From positions 682,001 through 746,000 of the forward strand of contig NZ_BAABHY010000001.1 in NCBI RefSeq assembly GCF_039542345.1: 64,000 nucleotides of DNA. The letters are read 5' to 3'. A program made the position numbers and the translations under genes. Shown here in pieces: positions 35,208 to 45,019 of the stretch (the stretch's first letter is position 1; each line of letters begins with the position of its first letter). Under the pieces are notes generated by a model, which had not been told where the DNA came from, did not search any database, and worked only from the letters and a program-made list of their open reading frames with translations. Source of the stretch: Orbus sasakiae. Lineage in GTDB: Bacteria > Pseudomonadota > Gammaproteobacteria > Enterobacterales > Orbaceae.

Positions 35208-36557
35208 ATGGGAACAACATTATCTTCGTCTTTCGATAATGCATATTATTTAAATCGACAATCACACTTCGAGTCTAATGCGCGAAGTTATCCAAGAAAA
35301 TTTCCTATCTCGATAAAATCAGCACAAGGCGTTTGGTTAACAGACGTTGAAGGAAAATCATATCTAGATTGTCTTGCTGGCGCAGGAACATTAGCTTTAG
35401 GGCATAATCATCCGAATGTGGTGAATGCAATAAAATCGGTTCTTGATAGTCAGCTACCACTACATACGTTGGATTTAACAACGCCTTTAAAAGATCAGTT
35501 TTCACAAACGGTTCTTAATCTTTTACCTGGTCACCCTGATGAGTGGCGACTACAGTTTTGTGGCCCAACCGGTGCAGATGCAAATGAAGCTGCATTCAAA
35601 TTAGCCAAAACAGTAACAGGACAAGCAACAATTATCAGTTTTACCGGTGGTTACCATGGCATGACAAATGGAACATTGAGTACAACAGGTAATCTTGGTG
35701 CGAAAAATCCGATTCAGGGATTAATGCCTTACGTACAATTTATGCCATATCCCTACTCTTATCGGTGTCCACTTGGACTGGGTGGTGAATTAGGTGCAGA
35801 AGCATTAGCGAATTTATTTGAGCGTTTTCTTGATGATGTTGAAAGCGGGGTCACAAAACCAGCCGCCGTCATATTAGAAGCAATTCAAGGCGAAGGTGGG
35901 GTGATTCCTGCACCAACTTCTTGGCTTAAAAGAATTCGGGAAGTGACCGAGCGTCTTGGCATCATTTTAATTCTGGATGAGGTACAAGCGGGTATCGGTC
36001 GTAGCGGACAGTTTTTTGCTTTTGAAGAATCAGGGATTGTGCCAGATATGATCGTCATGTCTAAAGCGATTGGCGGTGGTTTACCGATGTCATTAGTTGC
36101 TTATCGCTCAAATCTTGATGTGTGGCAACCAGGGGCACATACTGGCACATTTAGAGGCAATCAATTGGCGATGGCAACAGGGCTTGCAACGTTGGAAATG
36201 ATCAACCAACATGGTGTGCTTGAACATGTTAACGTGGTCGGTAATCTTTTAAAATCAGGCTTAGTCAAGCTACAAAAGAAATACGCTTGTATTGGTGAAG
36301 TTCGCGGACGGGGCTTGATGCTAGGTATTGAAATTGTTGATACCCAAGGTGCTGCTGATAAATTAGGCAGTTTACCCTATGCACCTGAACTTGCCGTTAA
36401 TTTGCAAAAAGCGTGTTTTAATTTAGGCTTGGTTGCAGAACGTGGTGGGAGACATGGCGCGGTGTTGCGCTTTTTACCGCCATTAATTATTTCACACCAT
36501 GAGGTAGAGCAAGTATTACAAAAGCTTGATCAAGCCCTAATGATGGTTTGCCAATAA
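35208..36557 (+). CDS. dat: Diaminobutyrate--2-oxoglutarate aminotransferase
   Basis: 449 residues, class III PLP aminotransferase. Visible: CLAGAGTLALGHNHP, the PLP phosphate loop FCGPTGADANEAA, GGYHGMTNG, EAIQGEGGV, the cofactor Asp in LILDEVQAGIGRSG and the Schiff-base lysine in VMSKAIGGGLP (about Lys286). It converts aspartate semialdehyde with glutamate to 2,4-diaminobutyrate. The product is passed to the decarboxylase encoded next; the two genes are separated by 11 bases. Strong AGGGG precedes the ATG. Confidence 0.95.
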   Translation: MGTTLSSSFDNAYYLNRQSHFESNARSYPRKFPISIKSAQGVWLTDVEGKSYLDCLAGAGTLALGHNHPNVVNAIKSVLDSQLPLHTLDLTTPLKDQFSQTVLNLLPGHPDEWRLQFCGPTGADANEAAFKLAKTVTGQATIISFTGGYHGMTNGTLSTTGNLGAKNPIQGLMPYVQFMPYPYSYRCPLGLGGELGAEALANLFERFLDDVESGVTKPAAVILEAIQGEGGVIPAPTSWLKRIREVTERLGIILILDEVQAGIGRSGQFFAFEESGIVPDMIVMSKAIGGGLPMSLVAYRSNLDVWQPGAHTGTFRGNQLAMATGLATLEMINQHGVLEHVNVVGNLLKSGLVKLQKKYACIGEVRGRGLMLGIEIVDTQGAADKLGSLPYAPELAVNLQKACFNLGLVAERGGRHGAVLRFLPPLIISHHEVEQVLQKLDQALMMVCQ

Positions 36558-36568
36558 GGATTGTTAAC

Positions 36569-38011
36569 ATGCAAAATCGATCGCAAACAGGACTGACGGC
36601 CATTGGTCCAATCGGTGCGGAGCAATACCGCACCTTAATGCGTCAAGCGGTAGATTTAGCCGCTGACTGGCTACATGATGGTACCATGTATGATGGTATA
36701 ACCATTGATACTTTGCGACAACAAATTACTCATATTGATATGTTGCCGTTAGATGGTGTTGGCGATGAGCAAGCATTGCAAGAGGCTGCGCAGTATTTTT
36801 TAAAGCATGCATTACAAGTGCATCATCCGCTGTGCTCGGCTCATTTACATTGTCCAACGACCTTATCGTCACAATTAGCTGAAGTGCTGATTAATATTGC
36901 AAATCAATCAATGGACTCATGGGACCAAAGTCCTTCAGCTTCATTGTTTGAACAACACATTATTACGGCTTTACGTCACGTTATTGGTTACCCAACGGGT
37001 GATGCAGGTGTATTTACCAGTGGTGGCACACAAAGTAATTTTATGGGGTTATTGATAGCTCGCGAATATTGCTTAAAGCATTGTCCAGAATATACCAAAA
37101 ATGATTTAGTCGTGGTCTGTTCGAGCCAAGCGCATTTTTCAGTACAACAATCAATGTTATTACTGGGTTTCAATGAGTCAGCAACAGTAACGGTTGAATG
37201 TGATCATGGTGGCCGTATTTTGGTGGATAAATTGGCACAAACCCTTAATGATTTAAAGACGAAATCTAAACGCGCTTTCGCGATTGTTGCCACTGCTGGT
37301 ACGACCGATACGGGTGCGATTGACGATATGAACGCAATTGCTCAGCTTGCCCAACAACATCAAGTATGGCTACATGTTGATGCCGCTTGGGGCGGAGTAT
37401 TATTGTTTTCAGATAAATATCGTCATCGGATTGAAGGTATTGAATATGCTGATTCAATTACACTGGATTTTCATAAACAGTTTTTACAAACGATCAGCTG
37501 TGGAGCCTTTGTATTAAAAGAGAGTAATAATTACACATTAATTAGCCGTCATGACGATTACCTCAATCCGATTGAGGACGAGGAAGAGGGGTTAGTCAAT
37601 TTAGTTGCTAAATCCATTCAAACAACTCGTCGTTTTGATGCGTTAAAATTGTGGATGAGCTTACGTAGTATTGGTACTAAAAAATACGCACAAATGGTTG
37701 ATTACTCCATTGATTTAGCTAAAAAAGTGGCTGATCATCTGGATAGTTCACCCTTTTTTGAACGTGTTAATGAAACACAAATTGCTAGCGTATTATTTCG
37801 AATTCATCCTTCGCAACTTAAAGATCGTGATAGTACCAAAATACACCGTTTCATTGCTCAACTATTGTTTGATCAAGGGCGAGCTAATTTAGGTGTCACG
37901 CGTCGAGATGGTCACGTTACCTTAAAAATGACATTATTGAATCCGCATACCACATTTGATGATGTAAAGCAGTTGTTGGATAACATCGAGTATCTTGTTA
38001 ACAAAATGTAA
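36569..38011 (+). CDS. ddc: L-2,4-diaminobutyrate decarboxylase
   Basis: 480 residues from the ATG at 36569, which has TAAGGA nine bases upstream; seven extra in-frame codons would overlap dat. It is a group II PLP decarboxylase: SAHLHCPTTLSS, the substrate-site GVFTSGGTQSNFMGLL, HVDAAWGG, and the PLP lysine in LDFHKQFLQ. It makes 1,3-diaminopropane from diaminobutyrate. With dat this is the route known from Acinetobacter, Haemophilus and Vibrio for diaminopropane, a polyamine that can also feed norspermidine. No norspermidine genes are seen here. Confidence 0.95.
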   Translation: MQNRSQTGLTAIGPIGAEQYRTLMRQAVDLAADWLHDGTMYDGITIDTLRQQITHIDMLPLDGVGDEQALQEAAQYFLKHALQVHHPLCSAHLHCPTTLSSQLAEVLINIANQSMDSWDQSPSASLFEQHIITALRHVIGYPTGDAGVFTSGGTQSNFMGLLIAREYCLKHCPEYTKNDLVVVCSSQAHFSVQQSMLLLGFNESATVTVECDHGGRILVDKLAQTLNDLKTKSKRAFAIVATAGTTDTGAIDDMNAIAQLAQQHQVWLHVDAAWGGVLLFSDKYRHRIEGIEYADSITLDFHKQFLQTISCGAFVLKESNNYTLISRHDDYLNPIEDEEEGLVNLVAKSIQTTRRFDALKLWMSLRSIGTKKYAQMVDYSIDLAKKVADHLDSSPFFERVNETQIASVLFRIHPSQLKDRDSTKIHRFIAQLLFDQGRANLGVTRRDGHVTLKMTLLNPHTTFDDVKQLLDNIEYLVNKM

Positions 38012-38055
38012 CGTTACGCTTTGTTTAACATAAAGTTATTTTTATGTCCTTATTT

Positions 38056-38092
38056 AAAGCTATTAAACGTCGATTTTAATAGCTTTTTTATT
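38056..38092 (+). terminator. Terminator of the dat-ddc operon
   Basis: AAAGCTATTAAA pairs with TTTAATAGCTTT around a short loop, followed by TTTTATTTTTT. Confidence 0.88.
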
Positions 38093-38123
38093 TTTTGCGA
38101 ATTGATTAAAAACTCATCTTAAT

Positions 38124-38142
38124 GATATTGATTATCATTATC
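38124..38142 (+). promoter_or_regulatory. Fur box upstream of the autotransporter gene
   Basis: The 19 bases GATATTGATTATCATTATC match 17 of 19 positions of the Fur consensus GATAATGATAATCATTATC. The site lies 48 bases upstream of the start codon, a position where Fur-iron would block the promoter. Confidence 0.82.
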
Positions 38143-38189
38143 GATCATGTATTATCTGCTACATAACAAATAATAATATAGAGGAAAAC

Positions 38190-40643
38190 ATGAAAATTAA
38201 ATCAATCGCAATAATGGTCTTTGGTGTATTAAATATGGGTTATGTATATGCACAAAATACGGATATAACAACCGATACAACACTGGCGATAAGTGACATA
38301 CACGAACGATATTTTATCACCAATAGTGGCACAGAAACAACGAATGTCAGCGTCAATAATGATTTAACCGTTGCTGAAGATGGTGCGTTCCATCTTGGTT
38401 TTGCTGGTAAAACCGATAGTGAAGCAGGTTCTCTTGCTAATGGTGATATTAATATGACCATTAACGGCAATATGAATGTATATGCTGACACGTGGATTGG
38501 TAAATTTGATACAAGAATGTTTACTGCTTGGATGGGCTTATATCCAGATTTTCCCACTGATCCTATTACCCATAATGTCGATTTGAAAATTACCGGTGAT
38601 TTGAATGTGAGTATCAGTGGTGATAAAAAAATGGATGGTTTAATGATTGCCGCTGGTAATGTAATGGGGACAGGCTCAGATACAACGGGAACAACCACTG
38701 TGACAGTAGACGGGAATACTAATATCAGTGGCGGGGGGAATCATTTAGCGGGCTCAAGTAATGCCGCTGCAAAATTAATCACAAAAACTTTTAATTTGAC
38801 AGGTGGCGATATTGAAATTATTGGTTCGAATACCGTATTGCAAACGACAAATACGGATGTGACTAAAAGTTCAGTATTAGTCGGTAATGATGCAAAGATG
38901 ACGATTATGCGAGGCGCAACAGTTGATGTCAGTCAAGGTGGTAATTTCAATGTTGTTGATCACGCAATTTTGAGTAGTAATATGGGGGATGGTAACATAA
39001 TACTTTCCTCTACAGGGCAACTTAATATTGGTCAATATGCGACAATTGAAGCATTAAAAGGTTCCTTAACGGTAAGTGATAAAACGTCATATACGTCTCA
39101 ATTAAATATTGCAGGTAAAATTAATCTTAGTGCTTCTACTGCGGGAGAGGTCTATAAAATCACGGGCGATATTGTTAATATTGGTTCATCTGCGCAATTT
39201 ACTGCAAATACTAATTTTATTAATCAAGCACTCAATTATACAACATCACAAGCTAATATAACGGTATTATCAGCTAATAATGCATTAAATATTGCTGGTA
39301 TGAACAATGGCGATACAAAAGATTTATTTGGTAATATATACCGTAATTTTAATTTTAAATTATCAGGAACTGATTTAATTTTTGTCAATACAGACATGAC
39401 TGATTTTACCAATGATAGTTCGGCAAATACGGCAGCTGAAAAACAGATTGGGCGATATTATCAAAGTGCCGGTATTGATACGGCAAACATTGCAGAACGT
39501 TTTACACAAAATTTAGCCAAAGTTGCAAAAGCCGTTTCTTATAAATCAAAATCTTTGACAGGTAATTTAGCGCAATCTGATGGTTCGCAGGCGGGTAATC
39601 TTAACTGGGCTGTATTTGAAGCTATTGCAGATGGGAATCGTGAAATTAGCAGCAGTGACACTGCTACTGAATTTACCCAAGCCTTTGCTGGTTTATATAA
39701 TAATAATCGGGGTTTACATATTAGTGAAATTGCACTTAATTCTGTCAAGCAAACCAAAGCAGCGATTGATCGTCGTACCCATCAATTTTATCAATCCCAA
39801 AGCTTAGCTGATAAACAGGATAACTTATGGATAGAGATAACGCGACGTAATGAATCGACAGATACGCTTCGAGGCATGACTGGTTATAAATATTCTGAAA
39901 ATGGCTTTATTATTGGCTACGATAAAACGATTAACCATCTTTTAGTTGGGCTCGCATTAGGCCATTCATATGGTGAGTATAAAGATAAGTCAGCGGTAAC
40001 TCATGATTCAGATTTAACTCATTATATGATAGAAGCTTATGCAAGTTATAAATTTTCGTCCAATATTTTTGCATCTGCTTATGCTGGCTATGCACGTAGT
40101 GATAATAATCTAAAAGAAAATGATGGTTTTTACTGGGCAAAAGAGGACTTTAATAGTAATACATGGAATGTTGGTAGTCAGGTTGGTTATGATTGGCAGG
40201 TCTTCGATCAATTAACATTAACGCCAACACTTGGGCTATCTTATATCTATACTCAAAATAGCGCGCATGATGTCACTTATAATGATATTGCCTTGCTTAA
40301 ATATAGTCAGTCGTCGAATTCAGCACTATTGATTCCTTTTGATCTCGCCGTTAATTATTCATTATTACAACGCCAAGATGCACAACTCATTCTCACTGCA
40401 AAAACAGGTTATGCCTATAATTTGCTTGATAATGAATTTGATAGTGACATTACGGTTAATGGCGTGAGTGGTTTAGCAACCATGAGTTCAAATACAACAC
40501 ATCGCGGTAAACACCAATTTAATATTGGTGGGAGGATGGCATTTAAATATAACCCTGTTGAGTTAGCTATTGGTTACCAATATTATGGTCAACGTCAACA
40601 TGATGCACACTATATGACCGCTGTTGCGAAAGTCAGTTTTTAA
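38190..40643 (+). CDS. Autotransporter (type Va secretion) with beta-barrel domain
   Basis: 817 residues. Signal peptide MKIKSIAIMVFGVLNMGYVYA, then a passenger of about 500 residues rich in Thr, Ser, Asn, Asp and Gly with repeating short beta strands (SVNNDLTVAEDG, DLKITGDLNV, VTVDGNTNISGG), as expected for a beta-helix. A linker helix region is near 500-545. The C-terminal 270 residues form an autotransporter barrel (DNLWIEITRRNES, GYDKTINHLLVGLALGHSYG, to the terminal VAKVSF with final Phe). No protease motif (GDSGSP) or catalytic triad is evident in the passenger, so adhesin or surface structure is more likely than enzyme. A Fur box in the promoter suggests expression in low iron. Confidence 0.88.
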   Translation: MKIKSIAIMVFGVLNMGYVYAQNTDITTDTTLAISDIHERYFITNSGTETTNVSVNNDLTVAEDGAFHLGFAGKTDSEAGSLANGDINMTINGNMNVYADTWIGKFDTRMFTAWMGLYPDFPTDPITHNVDLKITGDLNVSISGDKKMDGLMIAAGNVMGTGSDTTGTTTVTVDGNTNISGGGNHLAGSSNAAAKLITKTFNLTGGDIEIIGSNTVLQTTNTDVTKSSVLVGNDAKMTIMRGATVDVSQGGNFNVVDHAILSSNMGDGNIILSSTGQLNIGQYATIEALKGSLTVSDKTSYTSQLNIAGKINLSASTAGEVYKITGDIVNIGSSAQFTANTNFINQALNYTTSQANITVLSANNALNIAGMNNGDTKDLFGNIYRNFNFKLSGTDLIFVNTDMTDFTNDSSANTAAEKQIGRYYQSAGIDTANIAERFTQNLAKVAKAVSYKSKSLTGNLAQSDGSQAGNLNWAVFEAIADGNREISSSDTATEFTQAFAGLYNNNRGLHISEIALNSVKQTKAAIDRRTHQFYQSQSLADKQDNLWIEITRRNESTDTLRGMTGYKYSENGFIIGYDKTINHLLVGLALGHSYGEYKDKSAVTHDSDLTHYMIEAYASYKFSSNIFASAYAGYARSDNNLKENDGFYWAKEDFNSNTWNVGSQVGYDWQVFDQLTLTPTLGLSYIYTQNSAHDVTYNDIALLKYSQSSNSALLIPFDLAVNYSLLQRQDAQLILTAKTGYAYNLLDNEFDSDITVNGVSGLATMSSNTTHRGKHQFNIGGRMAFKYNPVELAIGYQYYGQRQHDAHYMTAVAKVSF

Positions 40644-40665
40644 TTGATTTGTATGGTAAAAAAGG

Positions 40666-40695
40666 AATGCGTCTGAGTCATCAGGCGCATTTTTT
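40666..40695 (+). terminator. Terminator of the autotransporter gene
   Basis: AATGCGTCTGA pairs with TCAGGCGCATT (one G-T pair) around GTCA, followed by TTTTT. The opposite gene ends 26 bases further on. Confidence 0.85.
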
Positions 40696-40720
40696 CATCT
40701 TTTAAATATGACTTTAGACA

Positions 40721-41872
40721 TTAAACACCATATACCGCATTACGAATCTGTAATGGATAATCACCACTCATGCCTTCTATTGCGGTATTGGTCAGGGTGA
40801 CAACCGCTAAATCTTGCGCAGGATCATAAAACCAATTATGCCCATAAACGCCGCCCCACTGAATAGTCCCTTTTGCTTGCGGGCTATGCGCGAGTTCTGG
40901 GTTATTGAGTACAGCACCGCCATAACCAAATCCCCAACCGGGTCCTTGTGCCTGAATCTCATCACTCACATGCATTTTAGCCATTTTATTTATCAATTTA
41001 TTCGAAGATAACGCATTGACTTGCGAACTAATTGCTAATAAAAAACGCATAAAATCAGGTGCGGAACCGACCATGCCGGCGCCCGCTGAGTGATAAGCGT
41101 TATGATTAAAAATCCGTTTAGGGCTATAATCAAAAATAGCATGATTCCAATCATCACCTAATTGCATTTGATAATCTGCTTGCATCGGTTGTGGTATGGG
41201 CATCGCATCGTAGTAATGCGTTGTTAACCGTGTTATATCCGTTACCACAAATCCAGTATCATGCATTGCTAGCGGTACCGTTATTAATGAGCTGATTAGG
41301 GTATCTAAATCTTGCCTTGTTACAGCCATCAAAATGGCACCTAAAACATCAATCGATAATGAGTATGTCCAGCTCGTGCCTGGCTTATATAACAAGGGTG
41401 TTAAAGATAAGCGACGCAGATTTTCATCAAGGCTAATTGCAATATGATCAAAGCCATCTGAGACTTGCAGTGTATTGTATGGACCTTGACCGTAAGCTTC
41501 ATTAAAGCGGTAACTTAAACCCGCGGTATGGGTGAGCAGTTGGTGAAGGGTAATCATAGCCGGTGTGCCATCTGCCAAACGGGGCGTAAAGTCGCTTAAA
41601 TAGTGTGTGATAGGCGCATTTAAATCCAGTTGACCGGTTTCAATCAATAATAAAGCCGCTACAATAGCAATGGGTTTACTGACTGAAGAGAGTAAAAATA
41701 TGGAATTTTCAGCCATCTTAATATTATTTTCTCGATTTAAATATCCTTTCGCTTGTTGATAAATAATTTGCCCTTGTTTTGCAACAATAACCACTGAACC
41801 GACAATCTTATTTTCATCAACAGCGCGTTGCATGACATTATTAAGGCGCCTTGATAATGTGTTTGGTTGCAT
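40721..41872 (-). CDS. Serine hydrolase of the beta-lactamase (class C/EstB) family
   Basis: 383 residues from the ATG at 41872 (eight more codons upstream in frame). The SxxK motif is SSVSKP (about residues 62-67), the tyrosine motif is YSLSID in place of YxN, and the C-terminal region has VYGHNWFYDP. HSAGAGMVG is also typical. There is no signal peptide, so the enzyme is cytoplasmic, like EstB-type esterases; the substrate is unknown. It is convergent with the autotransporter and divergent from the Mol transporter genes. Confidence 0.85.
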   Translation of the reverse strand: MQPNTLSRRLNNVMQRAVDENKIVGSVVIVAKQGQIIYQQAKGYLNRENNIKMAENSIFLLSSVSKPIAIVAALLLIETGQLDLNAPITHYLSDFTPRLADGTPAMITLHQLLTHTAGLSYRFNEAYGQGPYNTLQVSDGFDHIAISLDENLRRLSLTPLLYKPGTSWTYSLSIDVLGAILMAVTRQDLDTLISSLITVPLAMHDTGFVVTDITRLTTHYYDAMPIPQPMQADYQMQLGDDWNHAIFDYSPKRIFNHNAYHSAGAGMVGSAPDFMRFLLAISSQVNALSSNKLINKMAKMHVSDEIQAQGPGWGFGYGGAVLNNPELAHSPQAKGTIQWGGVYGHNWFYDPAQDLAVVTLTNTAIEGMSGDYPLQIRNAVYGV

Positions 41873-42115
41873 AATGATCCCTAATGTTTTTAGCAATATA
41901 TTGGATAACCCAGTACGAAATACTTTACGATAAATGGTGCGACGATATTATTGTGAATTAACGGATCTCATATTTCAAATCGATATCCAACAATTTACAC
42001 AGTTCATTTTATTGTCGTCGTCAAATGGATTATTAGTATATAACAATCTTACTGACAACGTTATGTCATTAATCATGAAACCACCCCCCTCTGATGATGA
42101 AAAATAGACGTCGCC

Positions 42116-42143
42116 ATCGTTATATGACAAAATATATAACGAT
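42116..42143 (+). promoter_or_regulatory. ModE operator-like palindrome upstream of the Mol transporter
   Basis: ATCGTTATAT - 8 bases - ATATAACGAT is a perfect 10-bp inverted repeat. It agrees with the known ModE operator form (CGnTATAT...ATATAnCG, as in E. coli modA). It lies 64 bases upstream of the likely start of the binding-protein gene. ModE-molybdate would repress the operon when molybdate is plentiful. Confidence 0.85.
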
Positions 42144-42206
42144 TATTTGTGGTCATCTTTTAGCGTTACTTTAAATAAAATGCTCTCTTTTCAAATTGGA
42201 AATTTA

Positions 42207-43250
42207 ATGAAAACCTATTTTATTCGTTACAGCTTATGTTTAGTCCTTTTTTTTAGTTACTCATCCTTTGCAAAGCAGGTCGTTGATCAATTAAATCGTA
42301 CTGTTACTGTGCCTGATCATATAGAACGTGTCGTGGTATTACAGCATCAAACACTGAATTTATTGGTACAGTTAAATCAACAAGATCACATCGTTGGTGT
42401 CTTATCATCGTGGCAAAAGCAATTGGGTAAAAACTATAATCGGCTAGCACCTAATCTTATTCACCTCCCTATGCCTGGTGATCTTTCATCCGCGAATATC
42501 GAAAGTTTACTCACACTTAAACCACAAGTGGTCTTTGTCGCTAATTATGCGCCACAAGCGATGATTGAACAGATCGAACAGCTGAATATTCCTGTTATCG
42601 CCATTTCACTACGTCAAGATTTGGCATCCGAGGCAGGTAAAATTAATCCTCAGATGAATAATGAAGAGTATACCTACAATGAGGGGTTAAAAGCCAGCAT
42701 TCTCCTGATTGGTGAGGTAATGGATGCAAAACAACAAGCACAAGATCTGATTGATTATACGTTTAGCCAACGACAAATTGTGAGTGAGCGTCTAAAGGAT
42801 CTTAAGCCTGAACAGCGGATCAGCGTTTATATGGCAAATCCCAATTTGACCACTTATGGTTCGGGTAAATACACCGGACTCATGATGCAGCACGCCGGTG
42901 CTTATAATGTTGCGGCTGCAACCATTCAAGGGTTTAAACAGATATCGATTGAAAATGTGTTGCAATGGGATCCTCAGGTCATTTTTGTACAAGAACGCTA
43001 TCCACAAGTTGTGAATGAAATTTTAACTGACAGTGCGTGGCAAAATATTATGGCGGTCAAAGAACAACGGGTTTACCTTATGCCTGAATATGCTAAAGCT
43101 TGGGGCTATCCGATGCCAGAGGCTTTAGCCCTTGGCGAACTGTGGATGGCGAAAAAACTTTATCCACAGCGGTTTGCCGATATTGATATGCAAAAAGCCG
43201 CAGATGAATATTATCGCCGTTTTTATCGTACTGACTATCACCCTGAATAA
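42207..43250 (+). CDS. molA: Periplasmic metal-oxyanion binding protein, MolA-like
   Basis: 347 residues from the ATG at 42207 (GGA upstream); the frame is open to a TTG at 42147, but that would bury the signal peptide. Sec signal peptide MKTYFIRYSLCLVLFFSYSSFA. It is a class III binding protein of the siderophore/cobalamin type with two lobes: VVVLQHQTLNLLVQL, LLTLKPQVVFVA at the N-lobe, and WDPQVIFVQERYP in the C-lobe. The family is usually annotated as iron/siderophore binding. The ModE operator and the ModA-like gene in the same operon argue for molybdate or tungstate, as for H. influenzae MolA (351 residues). The specificity is inferred from context. Confidence 0.8.
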   Translation: MKTYFIRYSLCLVLFFSYSSFAKQVVDQLNRTVTVPDHIERVVVLQHQTLNLLVQLNQQDHIVGVLSSWQKQLGKNYNRLAPNLIHLPMPGDLSSANIESLLTLKPQVVFVANYAPQAMIEQIEQLNIPVIAISLRQDLASEAGKINPQMNNEEYTYNEGLKASILLIGEVMDAKQQAQDLIDYTFSQRQIVSERLKDLKPEQRISVYMANPNLTTYGSGKYTGLMMQHAGAYNVAAATIQGFKQISIENVLQWDPQVIFVQERYPQVVNEILTDSAWQNIMAVKEQRVYLMPEYAKAWGYPMPEALALGELWMAKKLYPQRFADIDMQKAADEYYRRFYRTDYHPE

Positions 43251-43262
43251 TTGAGCCATTTC

Positions 43263-44270
43263 ATGTTTACTTATCGCTCAGTTTATATCATTACCATCGT
43301 ATTAACGATTTTATTGGCTATTGCCTCATTAGGTATGGGGCATTTTGCTTTATCGCCTACAAAGATTATGATGATTTTGGTCTCGCCATTTTATGATCAT
43401 GCCCACAACGCTTCAGTATTAGAGCAACAAGTTATATGGAATATACGATTACCGCGTATCTTGTTGGCATTTTTTGTCGGGGGAGGGCTTGCTTTAGTTG
43501 GGGCTGTATTGCAAGGCATATTTTATAATCCGTTAGTTGATCCCCATATTATTGGCGTTACATCAGGCGCTGCATTTGGTGGTACACTCGCCATCTTACT
43601 TGGGATTTCAACGGTCGGTTTAATGAGCTCAGCCTTTTTATTTGGTATGTTGGTTTTAGTTCTCATTTTTGTCATAACACAGTCTTTAAAGCAGCATAAT
43701 ATGCTTATTTTAGTCTTAATTGGGGTAATTTTAAGTGGCTTCTTTAGCGCATTAGTGAGTTTGATGCAGTATCTTGCTGATACCGAAGAAAAATTGCCAA
43801 ACATTATCTTTTGGTTGTTAGGGAGTTTTGCAACAGCCAGTTGGCACAAACTGTTATTACTTGCAATACCGGTTAGCGCAGCAAGTATACTGTTAATCGC
43901 TTTAAGCTGGCGTATTAATATTTTATCACTTGCTGATCATGAAGCCAGTTCATTGGGTATTTCTGTTTTTGGGACGCGGACATTTATTCTCATTTTATGT
44001 TCAATTATTATTGCAGCCCAAGTCGCGGTCAGTGGCAGTATCGGTTGGATTGGTTTGATTATTCCCCATGTCGCAAGGTTATTAGTCGGCGCTAATCATC
44101 AAACATTATTACCGCTGTCATTTTGGCTAGGCGGTGGTTATATGATTTTAGTTGATGATATTGCTCGACTAATTAGTCATGCAGAAGTCCCGCTTGGTAT
44201 TATTACCGCGTTACTTGGAGCCCCTTGTTTTGTGTTATTACTCTATAAACAATTTGTGAGAAAAACATAA
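43263..44270 (+). CDS. molB: FecCD/BtuC-type ABC permease, MolB-like
   Basis: 335 residues from the ATG at 43263; a TTG directly after the molA stop (43251) would add four residues. About ten membrane segments. BtuC-family motifs: VIWNIRLPRILLAFFVGGGLALVGAVLQGIF, NPLVDPHIIGVTSGAAFGG, and ADHEASSLGISV, the coupling region. The end has GWIGLIIPHVARLLVGANHQTLLPLS. This is the permease of a type II ABC importer; in H. influenzae MolB carries molybdate/tungstate. Four-gene operon molA-molB-molC plus ModA-like gene. Confidence 0.85.
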   Translation: MFTYRSVYIITIVLTILLAIASLGMGHFALSPTKIMMILVSPFYDHAHNASVLEQQVIWNIRLPRILLAFFVGGGLALVGAVLQGIFYNPLVDPHIIGVTSGAAFGGTLAILLGISTVGLMSSAFLFGMLVLVLIFVITQSLKQHNMLILVLIGVILSGFFSALVSLMQYLADTEEKLPNIIFWLLGSFATASWHKLLLLAIPVSAASILLIALSWRINILSLADHEASSLGISVFGTRTFILILCSIIIAAQVAVSGSIGWIGLIIPHVARLLVGANHQTLLPLSFWLGGGYMILVDDIARLISHAEVPLGIITALLGAPCFVLLLYKQFVRKT

Positions 44271-44271
44271 T

Positions 44272-45018
44272 ATGACATCATCGATATTGGTTTCTCAAGA
44301 TTTAGTGTGTGGCTATCGACATGATCGGCCATTAACACCTGCACTTAATCTTACCATCCAAAAAAATGATATCGTTGCCATTTTAGGGGTGAATGGTCAA
44401 GGTAAAAGTACGTTATTAAATACGCTGTTAGGCACGATAAAACCCTTATCGGGCCATGTTCTGACCGATTATTCACTGAGTTTTGTACCACAACATTTTA
44501 ATTCTACTTATGATTATACAGTACTTGAGATTGTATTGATGGGCTGTGCTAATCGATTAGGTTTATTTAATAAGCCTACGAGCAACGATGTGGCTTTTGC
44601 AAAACAGAATTTAATTTTATTAGGATTGGAAAACGGTATCGACAAACCCTTTAGTCAGTTATCGGGTGGGCAAAAACAATTAGTTTTAATTGCTAGGGCC
44701 TTAACGGCAAAATGCCAACTATTGTTGCTTGATGAACCCACTAGTGCTCTGGACTTACATAACCAAAAACGTGTTTTGCACATTTTGCACAATTTAGTGA
44801 AGGAACGCGATTTGACGATAATGTTTTCAACCCATGATCCCGCACAGGCTATCACTATTGCCACAACAGTCTTATTACTCGGGCGTGAGCATTATATGTT
44901 TGGCCCTGCAGAGCGTTTATTGACTGAAGCAAATTTAAGCCGACTTTATCAGATTGCGATGAAAAAAATCAACGTTGCCAACACCCATACCATTATTCCG
45001 CTTTATTGGACGCCCTAA
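44272..45018 (+). CDS. molC: ABC transporter ATP-binding protein, MolC-like
   Basis: 248 residues, with Walker A GVNGQGKST, Q-loop FVPQHF, signature LSGGQKQLVLIARAL and Walker B LLLLDEPTSALD, then the switch His in STHD. It is the BtuD/FecE-type ATPase that partners the permease encoded just before it. The ATG follows the permease stop by one base. Confidence 0.88.
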   Translation: MTSSILVSQDLVCGYRHDRPLTPALNLTIQKNDIVAILGVNGQGKSTLLNTLLGTIKPLSGHVLTDYSLSFVPQHFNSTYDYTVLEIVLMGCANRLGLFNKPTSNDVAFAKQNLILLGLENGIDKPFSQLSGGQKQLVLIARALTAKCQLLLLDEPTSALDLHNQKRVLHILHNLVKERDLTIMFSTHDPAQAITIATTVLLLGREHYMFGPAERLLTEANLSRLYQIAMKKINVANTHTIIPLYWTP

Positions 45019-45019
45019 A

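Noticed and set aside
44975..45019. Extended start of the ModA-like gene that might encode a signal peptide
   Set aside because: The 15 extra residues (MPTPIPLFRFIGRPK) have no hydrophobic core and overlap molC.
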